DNA from: Arthrobacter sp. 9V
Lineage (GTDB): Bacteria > Actinomycetota > Actinomycetes > Actinomycetales > Micrococcaceae
Length of the DNA stretch: 64,000 nt
Reading direction: 5' to 3'
NCBI RefSeq assembly: GCF_902506065.1
Contig: NZ_LR732912.1
Location: forward strand, 4,359,860 to 4,423,859
The position numbers and the translations under genes were made by a program. Below, piece after piece: positions 1-7,737 of this stretch (within the stretch, counting starts at the first letter, position 1; each line of letters starts with the position of its first letter). Under the pieces are notes generated by a model that worked only from the letters and a program-made list of their open reading frames with translations, had not been told where the DNA came from and searched no databases.

Positions 1-241
1 ATCAGCTCCGCGCTTCACGGACTCCATGGACTGGGAAGTGCTGCCCACAGGAGAGCCCCTGCTCAAAGAGGCCGCCTGGGCATTGCGGTGCGAAATCATC
101 CACCGTGCACCGCTGGGCGGCTCCGTGTTGCTGGCGGCGAGGGTTTTGGACATCCGATCCAATGTGTCGGATTCAACTCCGCTGGTTTACCACGACCGGG
201 AGTTTCACACGATGTTGGCGGGGGTTCCAGCAGTGGCTTAG
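1..241 (+). CDS. Flavin reductase-like protein, C-terminal part
   Basis: The gene is cut by the left edge; the frame is open from base 2 to the TAG at 239-241, so about 79 residues are visible. The fragment has the look of the end of an FMN-binding split-barrel flavin reductase: a strand GSVLLAARVLDI followed about 15 residues later by PLVYHDREFHTM, the usual PLVYxxxxYHxL-type tail. Such proteins use NAD(P)H to reduce FMN, often for a partner monooxygenase, but the partner would lie outside the window. The assignment rests on a short tail only. It converges on the downstream protease gene. Confidence 0.5.
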   Translation, partial: SAPRFTDSMDWEVLPTGEPLLKEAAWALRCEIIHRAPLGGSVLLAARVLDIRSNVSDSTPLVYHDREFHTMLAGVPAVA

Positions 242-328
242 CTGCAGGTACTGGTCCATCAGGTCGACGAAGAGTTGCCTTTGAGCAACCGTCCGGAAAG
301 TGTCTGGCCGTTTAGAAACAGTGAGCTT

Positions 329-1579
329 CTAACAAGCAGTCGGTTCGCCGAAGGGTAGTGAGGTGCCGGCTATGAGCCAAACGGTGCCGTCCCAGTGCAT
401 TGAGTATCGGATTTTCCAGTTGGAACATGTCTGGGCGTTCGGACCATGGGCTGCGTCTTGAATGGTCTGGAGGTTCACGTCGGCGTCCAAATCATCCGCC
501 GAAGGCGTGCCCGTGACGTTGAAGATCTCGGCTTTGGTCCAGTAGGAGGATCCGAGGTCTGCGCTCCACTTGGTGGCGTCACCGAAAGTGGCTTGTAGTT
601 CCGGGGTCAGTAACTTGAACGCGGAGGTGTACGCGCCTTGGTTGATGCCTTGCCCGTGAAGGATCAGACTCTGGCCTATGTTGCGGGCTTGGTCGTGGTT
701 TGCCGAGACGGTGAGTGGAAAGAAGCCAGAACCTGGCGCCGGGGCGTTTCCGCAGTCTTTGAAAGCTACGGGTGTGGATCGGGACTTCCATTCGTTGACG
801 GCAGTCGCTACACGCGGAGCGGTTACTGCGTAGGCAATGCCTTCGGCCCTGACGTTGTCTCTGATCTCGATGGTGACAACAACGCCGGCTACCTGCCCGT
901 CTTGGGTGATGAGTGGTCCGCCACTATTGCCGTGGTTAACCGCGGCGTCTGTTTGAATGAGGTTTTGTAGAATCCGGTCGCCTATATCTTGCTCTGCATC
1001 GAGCGCGCTGACCGTTCCCCTGGTCAGCGTGAAGGGGTGGCCCAAGGGGAATCCGAGTGCTGCTACATCGCTTCCAACGGGAGGCTCGCTGCTCCGCAGC
1101 TGAAACTGATGACCTTGAACGGGGCTGTCGGTTCTGACCAGCGCGATGTCCGCCACATCATTTTTGCCAAGAACCGTGGCATTCACTGAAGTCCGGCCGA
1201 AAGCGATGCTGATGGCTGACGCTTCTCGGACAACGTGCGCTGCGGTGACCACCAGATCCGGTCCAATGAGGAACCCGGTACCTGTGGCGCCGGCATTACA
1301 CCTTGTGACATAGAACTGCCCCACGCCGGGTTGTACTTGCGCAACTACTTCGGGCCATGTTTTGGGTGTCGGGGCAGTGCTTGTACTGGCGCCTGTGACT
1401 GGTTCCTGGCTGGGAGGTGATGCACTCTCGGTGGGCGAAGAGGGTTGTTCGCTGGTTGTCGGCGGCGAAGTCTGCGGTGAAGAACCGGGCCCGGCAGTGC
1501 AGCCTGTAGCCCCAAGACAAAGGCTCAGGGCTGCCACAACTACGCAACGGATGAAGGGGCTTGGTGTGCTGCTCATCAA
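329..1579 (-). CDS. Trypsin-like (S1C/HtrA-type) serine protease lipoprotein
   Basis: 416 residues. The N-terminus is a lipoprotein signal (hydrophobic residues 12-25, lipobox LGATGC with Cys27), followed by a Ser/Thr/Pro-rich linker to about residue 72, so the enzyme is probably tethered outside the membrane. The protease domain shows the triad His115 (VVTAAHVV), Asp144 (DVADIAL) and Ser219 (NHGNSGGPL). No PDZ domain is evident; residues from about 265 to the end are a separate domain of unknown role. The start at 1579 is preceded by GGGAGG at good spacing. It resembles HtrA/DegP-like stress proteases that degrade misfolded exported proteins; the substrate is unknown. Confidence 0.85.
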   Translation of the reverse strand: MMSSTPSPFIRCVVVAALSLCLGATGCTAGPGSSPQTSPPTTSEQPSSPTESASPPSQEPVTGASTSTAPTPKTWPEVVAQVQPGVGQFYVTRCNAGATGTGFLIGPDLVVTAAHVVREASAISIAFGRTSVNATVLGKNDVADIALVRTDSPVQGHQFQLRSSEPPVGSDVAALGFPLGHPFTLTRGTVSALDAEQDIGDRILQNLIQTDAAVNHGNSGGPLITQDGQVAGVVVTIEIRDNVRAEGIAYAVTAPRVATAVNEWKSRSTPVAFKDCGNAPAPGSGFFPLTVSANHDQARNIGQSLILHGQGINQGAYTSAFKLLTPELQATFGDATKWSADLGSSYWTKAEIFNVTGTPSADDLDADVNLQTIQDAAHGPNAQTCSNWKIRYSMHWDGTVWLIAGTSLPFGEPTAC

Positions 1580-1960
1580 CTACCTCCCGACGCTGAGAAT
1601 GGAGCAGTGGTCTGAGCGATCTACCGTTGTGGTTCGCTCATCCACTGCCGCAAAAAGTAAGAGACGGGTCAGCAGCCGTTATGAAGAATTTGATCATGGA
1701 GGGAAATGGGAGACCTTCCCCATGATTCAAAAAAACGGCCGTTTACTCGACTCATATACCCAGCAATCACATGGTAACCCAGGAGAATCGGACCATCGGG
1801 AACCGGCACCTCCTCCGGGCGAGTCCGCAGAATGCCCTCGATCACGCGGCTACAGCCGGTCGTTCTCCAGTTAGGACGCGTCAACGTCGCTATTCCTCGC
1901 CAAGCCGTACAGCGGTCCGGTGCTTTCGGATCCGCGGGAGATCTCAACAGACAATCCTGC
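1580..1960. other. Intergenic stretch upstream of the protease gene
   Basis: About 380 bases that hold no gene I can support. On the minus strand the frameshifted reading of the upstream aldolase gene runs through here to 1669, but its codons do not resemble any domain. The stretch contains the perfect palindrome AAACGGCCGTTT (1733-1744), followed on the minus strand by a T-run, possibly a weak terminator of the aldolase gene, and the ribosome-binding site of the protease gene just before 1579. Confidence 0.4.
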
Positions 1961-3060
1961 CTAGTTGTTCCGTCCCCGCGCCGCCACGGTCCACTGCTCC
2001 ACAACTTCCCGCTGCGCACCACAGTGACCTCGTCCACCAGGTTCATAGTGAGGCACACATGGTTGGGGATGACCCGGAGCCGGGTTCCCAAGGGCGGCAG
2101 TTCCGAGGATTCCGGCCACACAACAGTGGCATGGTGCTCGGACAGCGCAGTCAATTTGGCTTCCGGGTATTCGGGAAGCCGGCCGTATCCCGTGGCCCAT
2201 TCCGGGCGGTCGCTGCCAAGGACTTTGCTGCCAGCGTCCAGCACCACTCTGCGCACGTTCCCACCGCGGGCTTCATGCCTGCTGACCACGGTGGCGGCGA
2301 CGGTCAGTGCGACGTCTTCCCAGCCGCAGCGTTCCAGTTCCAGCTGCTGGGCGTCGCCGAACACGTAGACGCCGGGACGAAGCTCGGTTGCTGTGGACTC
2401 ACCGGAGATCAGGGCAGTGGGCGTGGATCCGCCACTGATGGTCTTCACATCAAAACCGGCCGAGGTCAGCGTCGCTGCAGCAAGGCCCAACGACTCATTC
2501 TCGTTGCTCGCCGCCCCCGTGGGCATGCCCGGCTTGTAACTGTGCCCAGGGAAGGTAAAAACGCCCCCCACCTTCAAACCTGCAGAAGAAGCAGCACGGG
2601 CAACGTCCCCCACCTCATCCGGCAGGACGCCACTGCGGTGGTGTCCGCTGTCCACTTCGATCAGCACCTCAATGCTTCCGGCATCCGCACCGAGTTGGCG
2701 GCCCATCGCCGTCGCGCTTTCCGCTGAATCCACGCCCACAGCAAGGCGACATTGAGCCGCCAAGGCGCGGAGCCGTTCCGCGTGCGGCGCCTCAACCCAG
2801 AGCGGGTAGGCGATGAAGATGTCCTTCACGCCGTCCGCCGCGAACACCTCGGCCTCGCCGATGGTGGCCACAGTAATACCAACGGCTCCCGCTGCGAGTT
2901 GCCGGCGCGCGATTTCCAACGTCTTGTGCGTCTTCACGTGCGGACGAAGCCCCAGCCCACGCCCGCGCATGCTGGACGCCATGCGTTCGATGTTCCGGTC
3001 CAGGATATCGACGTCGATCATGACGGCAGGAGTGATGACAGCAGCAGGGATCACGTTCAT
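1669..3060 (-). CDS. D-threonine aldolase / D-serine dehydratase-type PLP enzyme, C-terminal frameshift
   Basis: Fold-III (alanine racemase-like) PLP enzyme. The N-terminal barrel carries the PLP lysine in RPHVKTHK (Lys43) and the C-terminal domain has the metal-ligand pair in PNHVC (His334, Cys336), as in metal-activated D-threonine aldolases and D-serine dehydratases that cleave or deaminate D-hydroxy amino acids. As read, the frame runs to 1669 (463 residues). Near 1997-2006 (about residue 353) one G appears to be missing: adding it gives the family-like end KLVEQWTVAARGRNN and a stop at 1961, for 366 residues. The last 110 residues of the long reading look random. The shift lies after all active-site motifs, so the enzyme may still work, or it is a sequencing error. 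TAGGGT lies 7 nt before the ATG. Confidence 0.8.
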   Translation of the reverse strand: MNVIPAAVITPAVMIDVDILDRNIERMASSMRGRGLGLRPHVKTHKTLEIARRQLAAGAVGITVATIGEAEVFAADGVKDIFIAYPLWVEAPHAERLRALAAQCRLAVGVDSAESATAMGRQLGADAGSIEVLIEVDSGHHRSGVLPDEVGDVARAASSAGLKVGGVFTFPGHSYKPGMPTGAASNENESLGLAAATLTSAGFDVKTISGGSTPTALISGESTATELRPGVYVFGDAQQLELERCGWEDVALTVAATVVSRHEARGGNVRRVVLDAGSKVLGSDRPEWATGYGRLPEYPEAKLTALSEHHATVVWPESSELPPLGTRLRVIPNHVCLTMNLVDEVTVVRSGKLWSSGPWRRGDGTTRQDCLLRSPADPKAPDRCTAWRGIATLTRPNWRTTGCSRVIEGILRTRPEEVPVPDGPILLGYHVIAGYMSRVNGRFFESWGRSPISLHDQILHNGC

Positions 3061-3067
3061 TCCTCAA

Positions 3068-3073
3068 ACCCTA
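3068..3073 (-). promoter_or_regulatory. -10 box of leaderless D-threonine aldolase gene
   Basis: TAGGGT on the minus strand, 7 nt before the ATG at 3060. This spacing would put the transcript start at the start codon. Confidence 0.4.
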
Positions 3074-3264
3074 ACGGCATCCACATTCCATCACGCTTTG
3101 GACTGCCCCTGTCTTGTTGCATGGCATCGGCGTAATGTCGGAAGTAGGAGATTTCGGGTGTGGCACTTGGTCCGGAATTGAACATCCGGGCTTTGCGCGA
3201 ACACGAGCGCACTGCCGCCCTGCCGGTGATGCGTGGACTCCGGCGCTGCTGGAATTGAGGCCGC

Positions 3265-3984
3265 ATGGCCCAGAACGACGCAGTACCAACAGCTGAGCAG
3301 CTGCAGGACCTGCTGCTGGAGAGCCCGGGTTTCACCGAATTCCTTCTAGGTTTGGCAACCATTTCGGCGTCCCTTCTGGGCGGGGATAGTCCCATGCTGT
3401 GCGCTATCACCGTTGAGCGCGACGGCGGCCCTTCCACTGTGGCCAGCAGCAGTGACGCTGCCCGGCGCTTGGATGAAAAACAATACGAGTTCGACGACGG
3501 CCCTTGCCTTACGGCACTCCGGCAACAGCGCACCGTGTTGATTCCGGATCTTCAGACCGACGAGTCCTGGCAGCACTATGCAAAAGCGATCTCCAATGAA
3601 GGTATTCGGACTGTGTTGGCAGTGCCTATCCAAACCGATGACGGGTCAAAATCTGCCTTGAACTGCTACTCCACGGAGCTGGGGACCTTTGGTCCGGACA
3701 CCATTGCCCGCGTGGAGGCGCATGCCGAATCCCTGTCACGGATTTTGCGGTTGGCCCTACGCATGCACGCCGAGGATCCGTATCCTGAACATTTGCGGTC
3801 TGCGTTCAAATCCCGGGCAATCGTGGATGCTGCAATCGCCCTGATCATGGTGCAGAACCATTGCAACCGGGAATCAGCCCTACGGCTCATCCAAGTGGCC
3901 TCGCGCAACAGTAATAAACGGCTTCATGAAATAGCCGGAGACATTCTGGACCGTGCCGGCTATATGGACCAAGGTGGAAGGTAG
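3265..3984 (+). CDS. GAF-ANTAR regulator 1
   Basis: 239 residues. Residues about 15-165 form a GAF sensor domain (FDDGPCLTAL is the typical motif of this actinobacterial subfamily) and about 180-235 an ANTAR domain (SRAIVDAAIALIMVQ then SNKRLHEIA). ANTAR domains bind paired RNA hairpins and act as antiterminators; GAF domains sense small ligands or redox state. The start has a GAGG ribosome-binding site. It is the first of three paralogues in a row on the same strand, so they may be co-regulated or form mixed dimers. The signal and target are unknown. Confidence 0.85.
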   Translation: MAQNDAVPTAEQLQDLLLESPGFTEFLLGLATISASLLGGDSPMLCAITVERDGGPSTVASSSDAARRLDEKQYEFDDGPCLTALRQQRTVLIPDLQTDESWQHYAKAISNEGIRTVLAVPIQTDDGSKSALNCYSTELGTFGPDTIARVEAHAESLSRILRLALRMHAEDPYPEHLRSAFKSRAIVDAAIALIMVQNHCNRESALRLIQVASRNSNKRLHEIAGDILDRAGYMDQGGR

Positions 3985-4012
3985 GTTCCGGATTGGAGGA
4001 TACGCCCACTAA

Positions 4013-4063
4013 TTGGCTTTGGAAGCCAACCGCAACGGAGTATCGGCTTAGCCCGGGCCGGAT
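4013..4063 (+). promoter_or_regulatory. Two hairpins ahead of the second GAF-ANTAR gene
   Basis: Two adjacent inverted repeats lie in the 101-base gap: TTGGCTT/AAGCCAA (4013-4019 and 4023-4029) and ATCGGC/GCCGGAT (4042-4063, one bulge). They are 20-70 nt before the TTG start of the next ANTAR gene. Tandem hairpins are the kind of target ANTAR proteins recognise, but the loops do not match the reported hexaloop with A1 and G4, so autoregulation is only a possibility. Confidence 0.3.
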
Positions 4064-4085
4064 GGAGTAGTGAAGGAAACACGCT

Positions 4086-4868
4086 TTGACTGAGGCTCAG
4101 CCTTCTAAACAGATCATGGGCCCTCCCGCGGACGAGGACCAGGTAGATCTGACGGACTTCCTGGCGCACCTGCAGGACCTGCTTGTGGAAAATGCTGACA
4201 TTCGGGAATTTCTCCAAGACCTTGTAGACATGACTGCGAGGAAACTGACCCGCGAGGGCAACACCATCGCTTGCGGTGTGACTGTAATTCGGCAGAAAAA
4301 GCCAGTTGCTGTAGCGGATAGCGATCCTTTGGCCCGCAAACTGGACGACATCCAGAACAGCTTCGGCGACGGTCCTTGCCTAACAGCCCTCCGCACCCGC
4401 ACTGTGACTCACGTTCCGGACGTCCACAAGGAAACGCGGTGGGCTGATTATATGAAGGCTGCCGCCTGCACAGACGTTGGCTCAATTCTCGCGTTGCCTA
4501 TGGAACTGAACAGCACTGCCGAGGCCGTAGTGAACCTTTACTCGACGAGTCCCCATGGCTTTTCCCATGACGACATGGCAACAGCTGAGCGGCTCACCGC
4601 CACTGGCGCGAAAGCCGTCTACTTGGCACTGAAGATCGCCCAATTACGGGATGCGCGCGAGAACCTCGCAGCAGCGTTGGCCTCCCGCACGGCGATCGAT
4701 ACCGCCGTCGGAATCGTCATGGCGCAGAACCGCTGCAGCCGCGATGCCGCATTCCAGATCCTGGTCAGTGCTTCCAGCCATCGCAACATAAAACTCCACA
4801 AGGTAGCGGAGAGAGTCATCAGCCACGTTGCGGGAGATCGGAATATCTCCACCGCATTTGAGGAGTAA
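4086..4868 (+). CDS. GAF-ANTAR regulator 2
   Basis: 260 residues, starting at TTG (4086) behind GAAGGA. Same layout as its neighbours: GAF domain at about 25-180 with FGDGPCLTALRT, then an ANTAR domain at about 195-250 (SRTAIDTAVGIVMAQNRCS, then NIKLHKVAERV). Predicted cytoplasmic RNA-binding antiterminator controlled by a sensory domain. It lies 101 bases after the first paralogue with two hairpins between, and 131 bases before the third. Confidence 0.85.
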   Translation: MTEAQPSKQIMGPPADEDQVDLTDFLAHLQDLLVENADIREFLQDLVDMTARKLTREGNTIACGVTVIRQKKPVAVADSDPLARKLDDIQNSFGDGPCLTALRTRTVTHVPDVHKETRWADYMKAAACTDVGSILALPMELNSTAEAVVNLYSTSPHGFSHDDMATAERLTATGAKAVYLALKIAQLRDARENLAAALASRTAIDTAVGIVMAQNRCSRDAAFQILVSASSHRNIKLHKVAERVISHVAGDRNISTAFEE

Positions 4869-4999
4869 AAATTGGACCTTTGCAATTGGGGCCTGAGGTT
4901 GCAAAAGCACTAGGCTGGAAATGCACTGCGGGGTCCAGCAATTCAGAGAATTTACGTGTCGGGCCGCCGGTACGAACATGAACGGCCGAGGAGAAGACC

Positions 5000-5722
5000 A
5001 TGACGAAGAAGCAACTTCCTCTGGACGAGCTCTCAGGTGCCATCGGCAGGATTCTGGGCCTTCTCCTCACCGAGGAAAAAGTTGATCAGGCCGTGCAGAA
5101 CCTGTCCCTGGCCATCAAGGAATCCGTGCCGGGGACAATTGGCGCAGGAGTGTCCATCCTTGATTCCCAAGCGCGCAGAACCAGCACAGGTTTCACGGAC
5201 AGCATTGTGGAGCAGGCGGACCACCTGCAATACGAGCTGGGCCAAGGCCCTTGCCTTACTTCCTGGGCGTTTGAGGAATCGGTCCTTCTCGACGACGTCC
5301 GCACCGATACCCGCTGGCCCGAATGGAGTGCAGCAGTCAGCGCGTTGCCCATCAGGTCGGTCATCAGCGCCCCGCTCATGGCCAACGGGCACAGCATCGG
5401 TGCCATTAAGGTCTATGCGTCCGAGCCATCCGTTTTTGACACCGCCGCGGTATCCCTCATGGAACTCTTCGCCTCCCCCGCCGCCACGCTCCTCTCCCAC
5501 ATTCAAAGCGCGGAGACCCCCAAACGCATCAGCGAGGGCCTCCAGACCGCCCTGCACAGCAGGGATATGGTGAATCGCGCCTGCGGGATACTTATGGAGC
5601 GCCACAAAATTACTCATGAGCGAGCCCTTCAACAGTTGATACTCCAGTCGCGCAACAAGGACCAGAGCCTGCAGGAAGTCAGCGCGGAGCTCGTAGCCGG
5701 GATCCCGGCAGACCGGAACTAG
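5000..5722 (+). CDS. GAF-ANTAR regulator 3
   Basis: 240 residues with the strong ribosome-binding site GAGGAG. GAF domain at about 10-165 (LGQGPCLTSW, a divergent form of the DGPCLTAL motif in the other two) and ANTAR domain at about 175-235 (SRDMVNRACGILMERHKIT). The change in the GAF motif suggests that this copy may sense a different signal. A small unknown gene follows after 11 bases and is probably co-transcribed. Confidence 0.85.
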   Translation: MTKKQLPLDELSGAIGRILGLLLTEEKVDQAVQNLSLAIKESVPGTIGAGVSILDSQARRTSTGFTDSIVEQADHLQYELGQGPCLTSWAFEESVLLDDVRTDTRWPEWSAAVSALPIRSVISAPLMANGHSIGAIKVYASEPSVFDTAAVSLMELFASPAATLLSHIQSAETPKRISEGLQTALHSRDMVNRACGILMERHKITHERALQQLILQSRNKDQSLQEVSAELVAGIPADRN

Positions 5723-5733
5723 GGCCGCAGGAC

Positions 5734-6042
5734 ATGGGCTTCGATAACAACGAACCCGAGCAACGCCGCAGACTCCACGCGGCGCTCTCAGGCGCGGGGA
5801 TCACCACAGGCAACCTGTGGCTGCAGTACTTCAGCATCGGAGGTTCGGTAGGCGAGTACGAGGTTGAGGCCTACTTGCAGGGCATGCTCTCCCTTCCCGA
5901 ACTGGAACGGGACCTCCTTGCCATGGCCGCCAACGAGCTGTCCAACAGTGGTCCCGGACCCCATGCCCCATACTCAGACGAGTTCCCCCTCCAATCTCCA
6001 GGCGAAACCGATGTACCGGACGACGGGCCTGCCTCCTCGTAG
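5734..6042 (+). CDS. Small unknown protein following GAF-ANTAR genes
   Basis: 102 residues, 11 bases after the third GAF-ANTAR gene. No known domain is recognised. Residues 1-70 look folded and helical (LWLQYFSIGGSVGEYEVEAYLQGML, split by a Gly-rich turn, then LPELERDLLAMAANEL); the last 30 residues are acidic and Pro-rich. There are no membrane segments. Codon use matches its neighbours. The close spacing suggests an accessory role in the same regulatory unit. Confidence 0.65.
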   Translation: MGFDNNEPEQRRRLHAALSGAGITTGNLWLQYFSIGGSVGEYEVEAYLQGMLSLPELERDLLAMAANELSNSGPGPHAPYSDEFPLQSPGETDVPDDGPASS

Positions 6043-6137
6043 CCGACACACACCGCTCATTTTCCTGCAACGCCCCCGCAACATACATGCGGAAAGCTGG
6101 ATCTCATGGATGACGCATCCAGCGGAGGGGAGCAGAA

Positions 6138-6512
6138 ATGAGCATTGCAAACAGGGATCTTTTCCAGGCGCTGAAGACACAAGCCAGCCTGGCGCAGGCG
6201 TTCGGCACTCTGCCGGGCAGCCAGGATGAGCCACACGCACTGAACCCGGGCGACTACATCGAGGCGTGGCACAACGGCCGCCTCTACCACCGGGGCACCG
6301 TGGTCAAGACAGTCGCGGGGACAGACCTCTTCTGGCTCCAGGATGACACCGGCAGCCGCCGCCTGCTGGACATGGAGTCGATGGAGATCGTTACCGGCAA
6401 GGAGCCGGCTAACGCACCTGCGACGCCGGCACCGGAGCCCACACGGACAGCTACGGTCACACCAATCTCGGCGTATCCGCTCTTCACGGACGGATCACAG
6501 GCGATCGCCTAG
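6138..6512 (+). CDS. Small unknown protein
   Basis: 124 residues with a strong GGAGGGG ribosome-binding site. The middle (about residues 33-80, GDYIEAWHNGRLYHRGTVV then LFWLQDD and RRLLDMESMEIV) reads like a small SH3-like beta barrel; the tail is Pro/Thr-rich and disordered. No enzymatic motif is visible. It follows the GAF-ANTAR cluster on the same strand, 95 bases later, so a link is possible but unproven. Confidence 0.65.
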   Translation: MSIANRDLFQALKTQASLAQAFGTLPGSQDEPHALNPGDYIEAWHNGRLYHRGTVVKTVAGTDLFWLQDDTGSRRLLDMESMEIVTGKEPANAPATPAPEPTRTATVTPISAYPLFTDGSQAIA

Positions 6513-6603
6513 GGGCTACCCGCCCCGTCCCGCAGTTGTTCGCTGCCCTGACCGTTGTGCGGCGGGAGATTCGAACGAGGGCGGGTTCCGCGGTAGGGCG
6601 CAC

Positions 6604-6640
6604 AAAAAATCCCCCGGAACCGTGTGGTCCCGGGGGATTT
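6604..6640 (-). terminator. Terminator of tRNA-Lys
   Basis: The stem AATCCCCCGG/CCGGGGGATT just past the 3' end of the tRNA is followed on the minus strand by a run of six T. This is a classic factor-independent terminator. Confidence 0.75.
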
Positions 6641-6646
6641 GGAGGG

Positions 6647-6719
6647 TGGGCCCTGTGGGGATCGAACCCACGACCCACGGATTAAAAGTCCGATGCTCTA
6701 CCAACTGAGCTAAAGGCCC
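6647..6719 (-). tRNA. tRNA-Lys (anticodon TTT)
   Basis: 73 bases without encoded CCA. Read on the minus strand it starts GGGCCTTTAGCTCAG and has anticodon loop CTTTTAA (anticodon TTT), T-arm GTGGG-TTCGATC-CCCAC and acceptor 3' strand AGGGCCC plus discriminator A. The acceptor pairs fully with the 5' end, with one G-T pair. All four arms can be drawn. Confidence 0.97.
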
Positions 6720-6831
6720 TCCAGCTGTTGAAACAGCCATGAATACTGTACCCCAACGTCAAGGCAGACGAGGAACTCAAGGTGACGTGCGCCGTCGGCA
6801 ACCGTTACTCGACCCCACCAGAGCACAGGAG

Positions 6832-6837
6832 TACGGT
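6832..6837 (+). promoter_or_regulatory. -10 box of leaderless gene at 6844
   Basis: TACGGT with a 6-nt spacer to the ATG at 6844; this supports the shorter start over an in-frame ATG at 6739. Confidence 0.4.
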
Positions 6838-6843
6838 GAACTC

Positions 6844-7503
6844 ATGAGCGAACAGCCAGGATCACGTGCGTACGGCGGAGCAAACAGGCATCACAAGCCC
6901 AAGCCCTTCGCGCCCATCGATTTTGAACCGTTCGCAGGTGGTGCCGATCCCGCTCGGGTTTCAGAGGCCGCCCACCTTGCCGCCCAGGCGCTGGTGAGGC
7001 GCGGCCGGGACAGCGACGACCCCAAGGTCACCCGCCGACTCGTGAAGCTGGCAGATGAGCAGGGCCTCGAAGCCATCGCGGAGATGTGGGCCGAAAGTCC
7101 TGCACGTTCGCTTCCCGGCGCCCTCTGGAGGCTCTACGCGCTCCGCGCCGCCACCATCCAAAATCCCGAACGGATCTCCGTCTATTTCAGGGCCGGCCGC
7201 GACACCGCGCAGGTTTCCAACGTGGTGGCAGGGGCAGCTGAGCCGCCGGGTGCCGATGAAATGAAGACCATGGCTGACGCCATTTTGTCCGGCGCTTTCG
7301 ACGGCGAGTTCGACGTCGCGCTGGAACGTTCCGCTGCTTTCTGCCGCGTGGTGGCGCTCGGCCAGGCGACCCTTGCCGACGGCGCGGAGTACAGCAACGA
7401 AGGCCACGCCAGCAAGCTCACGCGCAATTCGCATCAGCTGGTGAAAACCGCGGAGGACCTTGAGCATGCAGCCAACGCGTGGCGCCTGGGCGAGCTGGAC
7501 TAG
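6844..7503 (+). CDS. Conserved helical protein, possible DNA-binding
   Basis: 219 residues. The start at 6844 is chosen because TACGGT lies 6 nt upstream and the residues before it are basic and unstructured. The protein is helical and soluble: residues 35-100 (VSEAAHLAAQALVRRGR, then DPKVTRRLVKLADEQG) and 100-150 (LPGALWRLYALRAATIQNP) look like packed helices. Similar actinobacterial proteins are often labelled DNA-binding protein, but no classical DNA-binding motif is visible here. The role is unknown. It converges on a lipoprotein gene with a structured element between. Confidence 0.65.
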   Translation: MSEQPGSRAYGGANRHHKPKPFAPIDFEPFAGGADPARVSEAAHLAAQALVRRGRDSDDPKVTRRLVKLADEQGLEAIAEMWAESPARSLPGALWRLYALRAATIQNPERISVYFRAGRDTAQVSNVVAGAAEPPGADEMKTMADAILSGAFDGEFDVALERSAAFCRVVALGQATLADGAEYSNEGHASKLTRNSHQLVKTAEDLEHAANAWRLGELD

Positions 7504-7586
7504 CCGGCAAAAGGGGAGAAACGTACCCACGTCGCGCCCGGCCTGTCAATGTTGACTTAGCCCGCCTGACGGTGAAAACTAAAGCT

Positions 7587-7678
7587 GGTGTCGAACCGCG
7601 AAACCCCCGGGCTTCAACATATAGCCGCTTCGAGCGGCCTACCGCCGAGAGGCGTATCCGGTTCGGCACCATTTTTAT
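7587..7678 (+). ncRNA. Structured RNA-like element or compound terminator
   Basis: An 11-bp closing stem (GGTGTCGAACC at 7587-7597 with GGTTCGGCACC at 7660-7670, one G-T pair) encloses two hairpins: TAGCCGCT/AGCGGCCTA (7622-7641) and CGCC-GAGA-GGCG (7643-7654), the latter with a GNRA-type tetraloop. The run ATTTTTAT follows directly. The other strand also has a T-rich stretch after the stem. It lies between convergent genes, so it could be a two-way terminator or the 3' part of a small RNA. No known RNA family is recognised. Confidence 0.45.
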
Positions 7679-7689
7679 GCCCGAACGCA

Positions 7690-7725
7690 GTTTGCCCGGG
7701 CCGGCACTGAGGCGGACCCGGGCAA
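7690..7725. terminator. Hairpin between convergent genes
   Basis: Perfect arms TTTGCCCGGG and CCCGGGCAAA just after the 3' end of the minus-strand lipoprotein gene. There is no T-run, as is common in high-GC actinobacteria. A likely terminator. Confidence 0.5.
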
Positions 7726-7737
7726 ACGCGGCCGGAA

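Noticed and set aside
1669..1960. Extra C-terminal domain of the D-threonine aldolase-like protein
   Set aside because: It arises only from the apparent frameshift near 2000; the restored frame ends at 1961 with a family-like tail.
7587..7670. tRNA-like molecule on the minus strand
   Set aside because: The closing stem is a continuous 11 bp with no T-arm, and no D-arm can be drawn, so it is not a tRNA.
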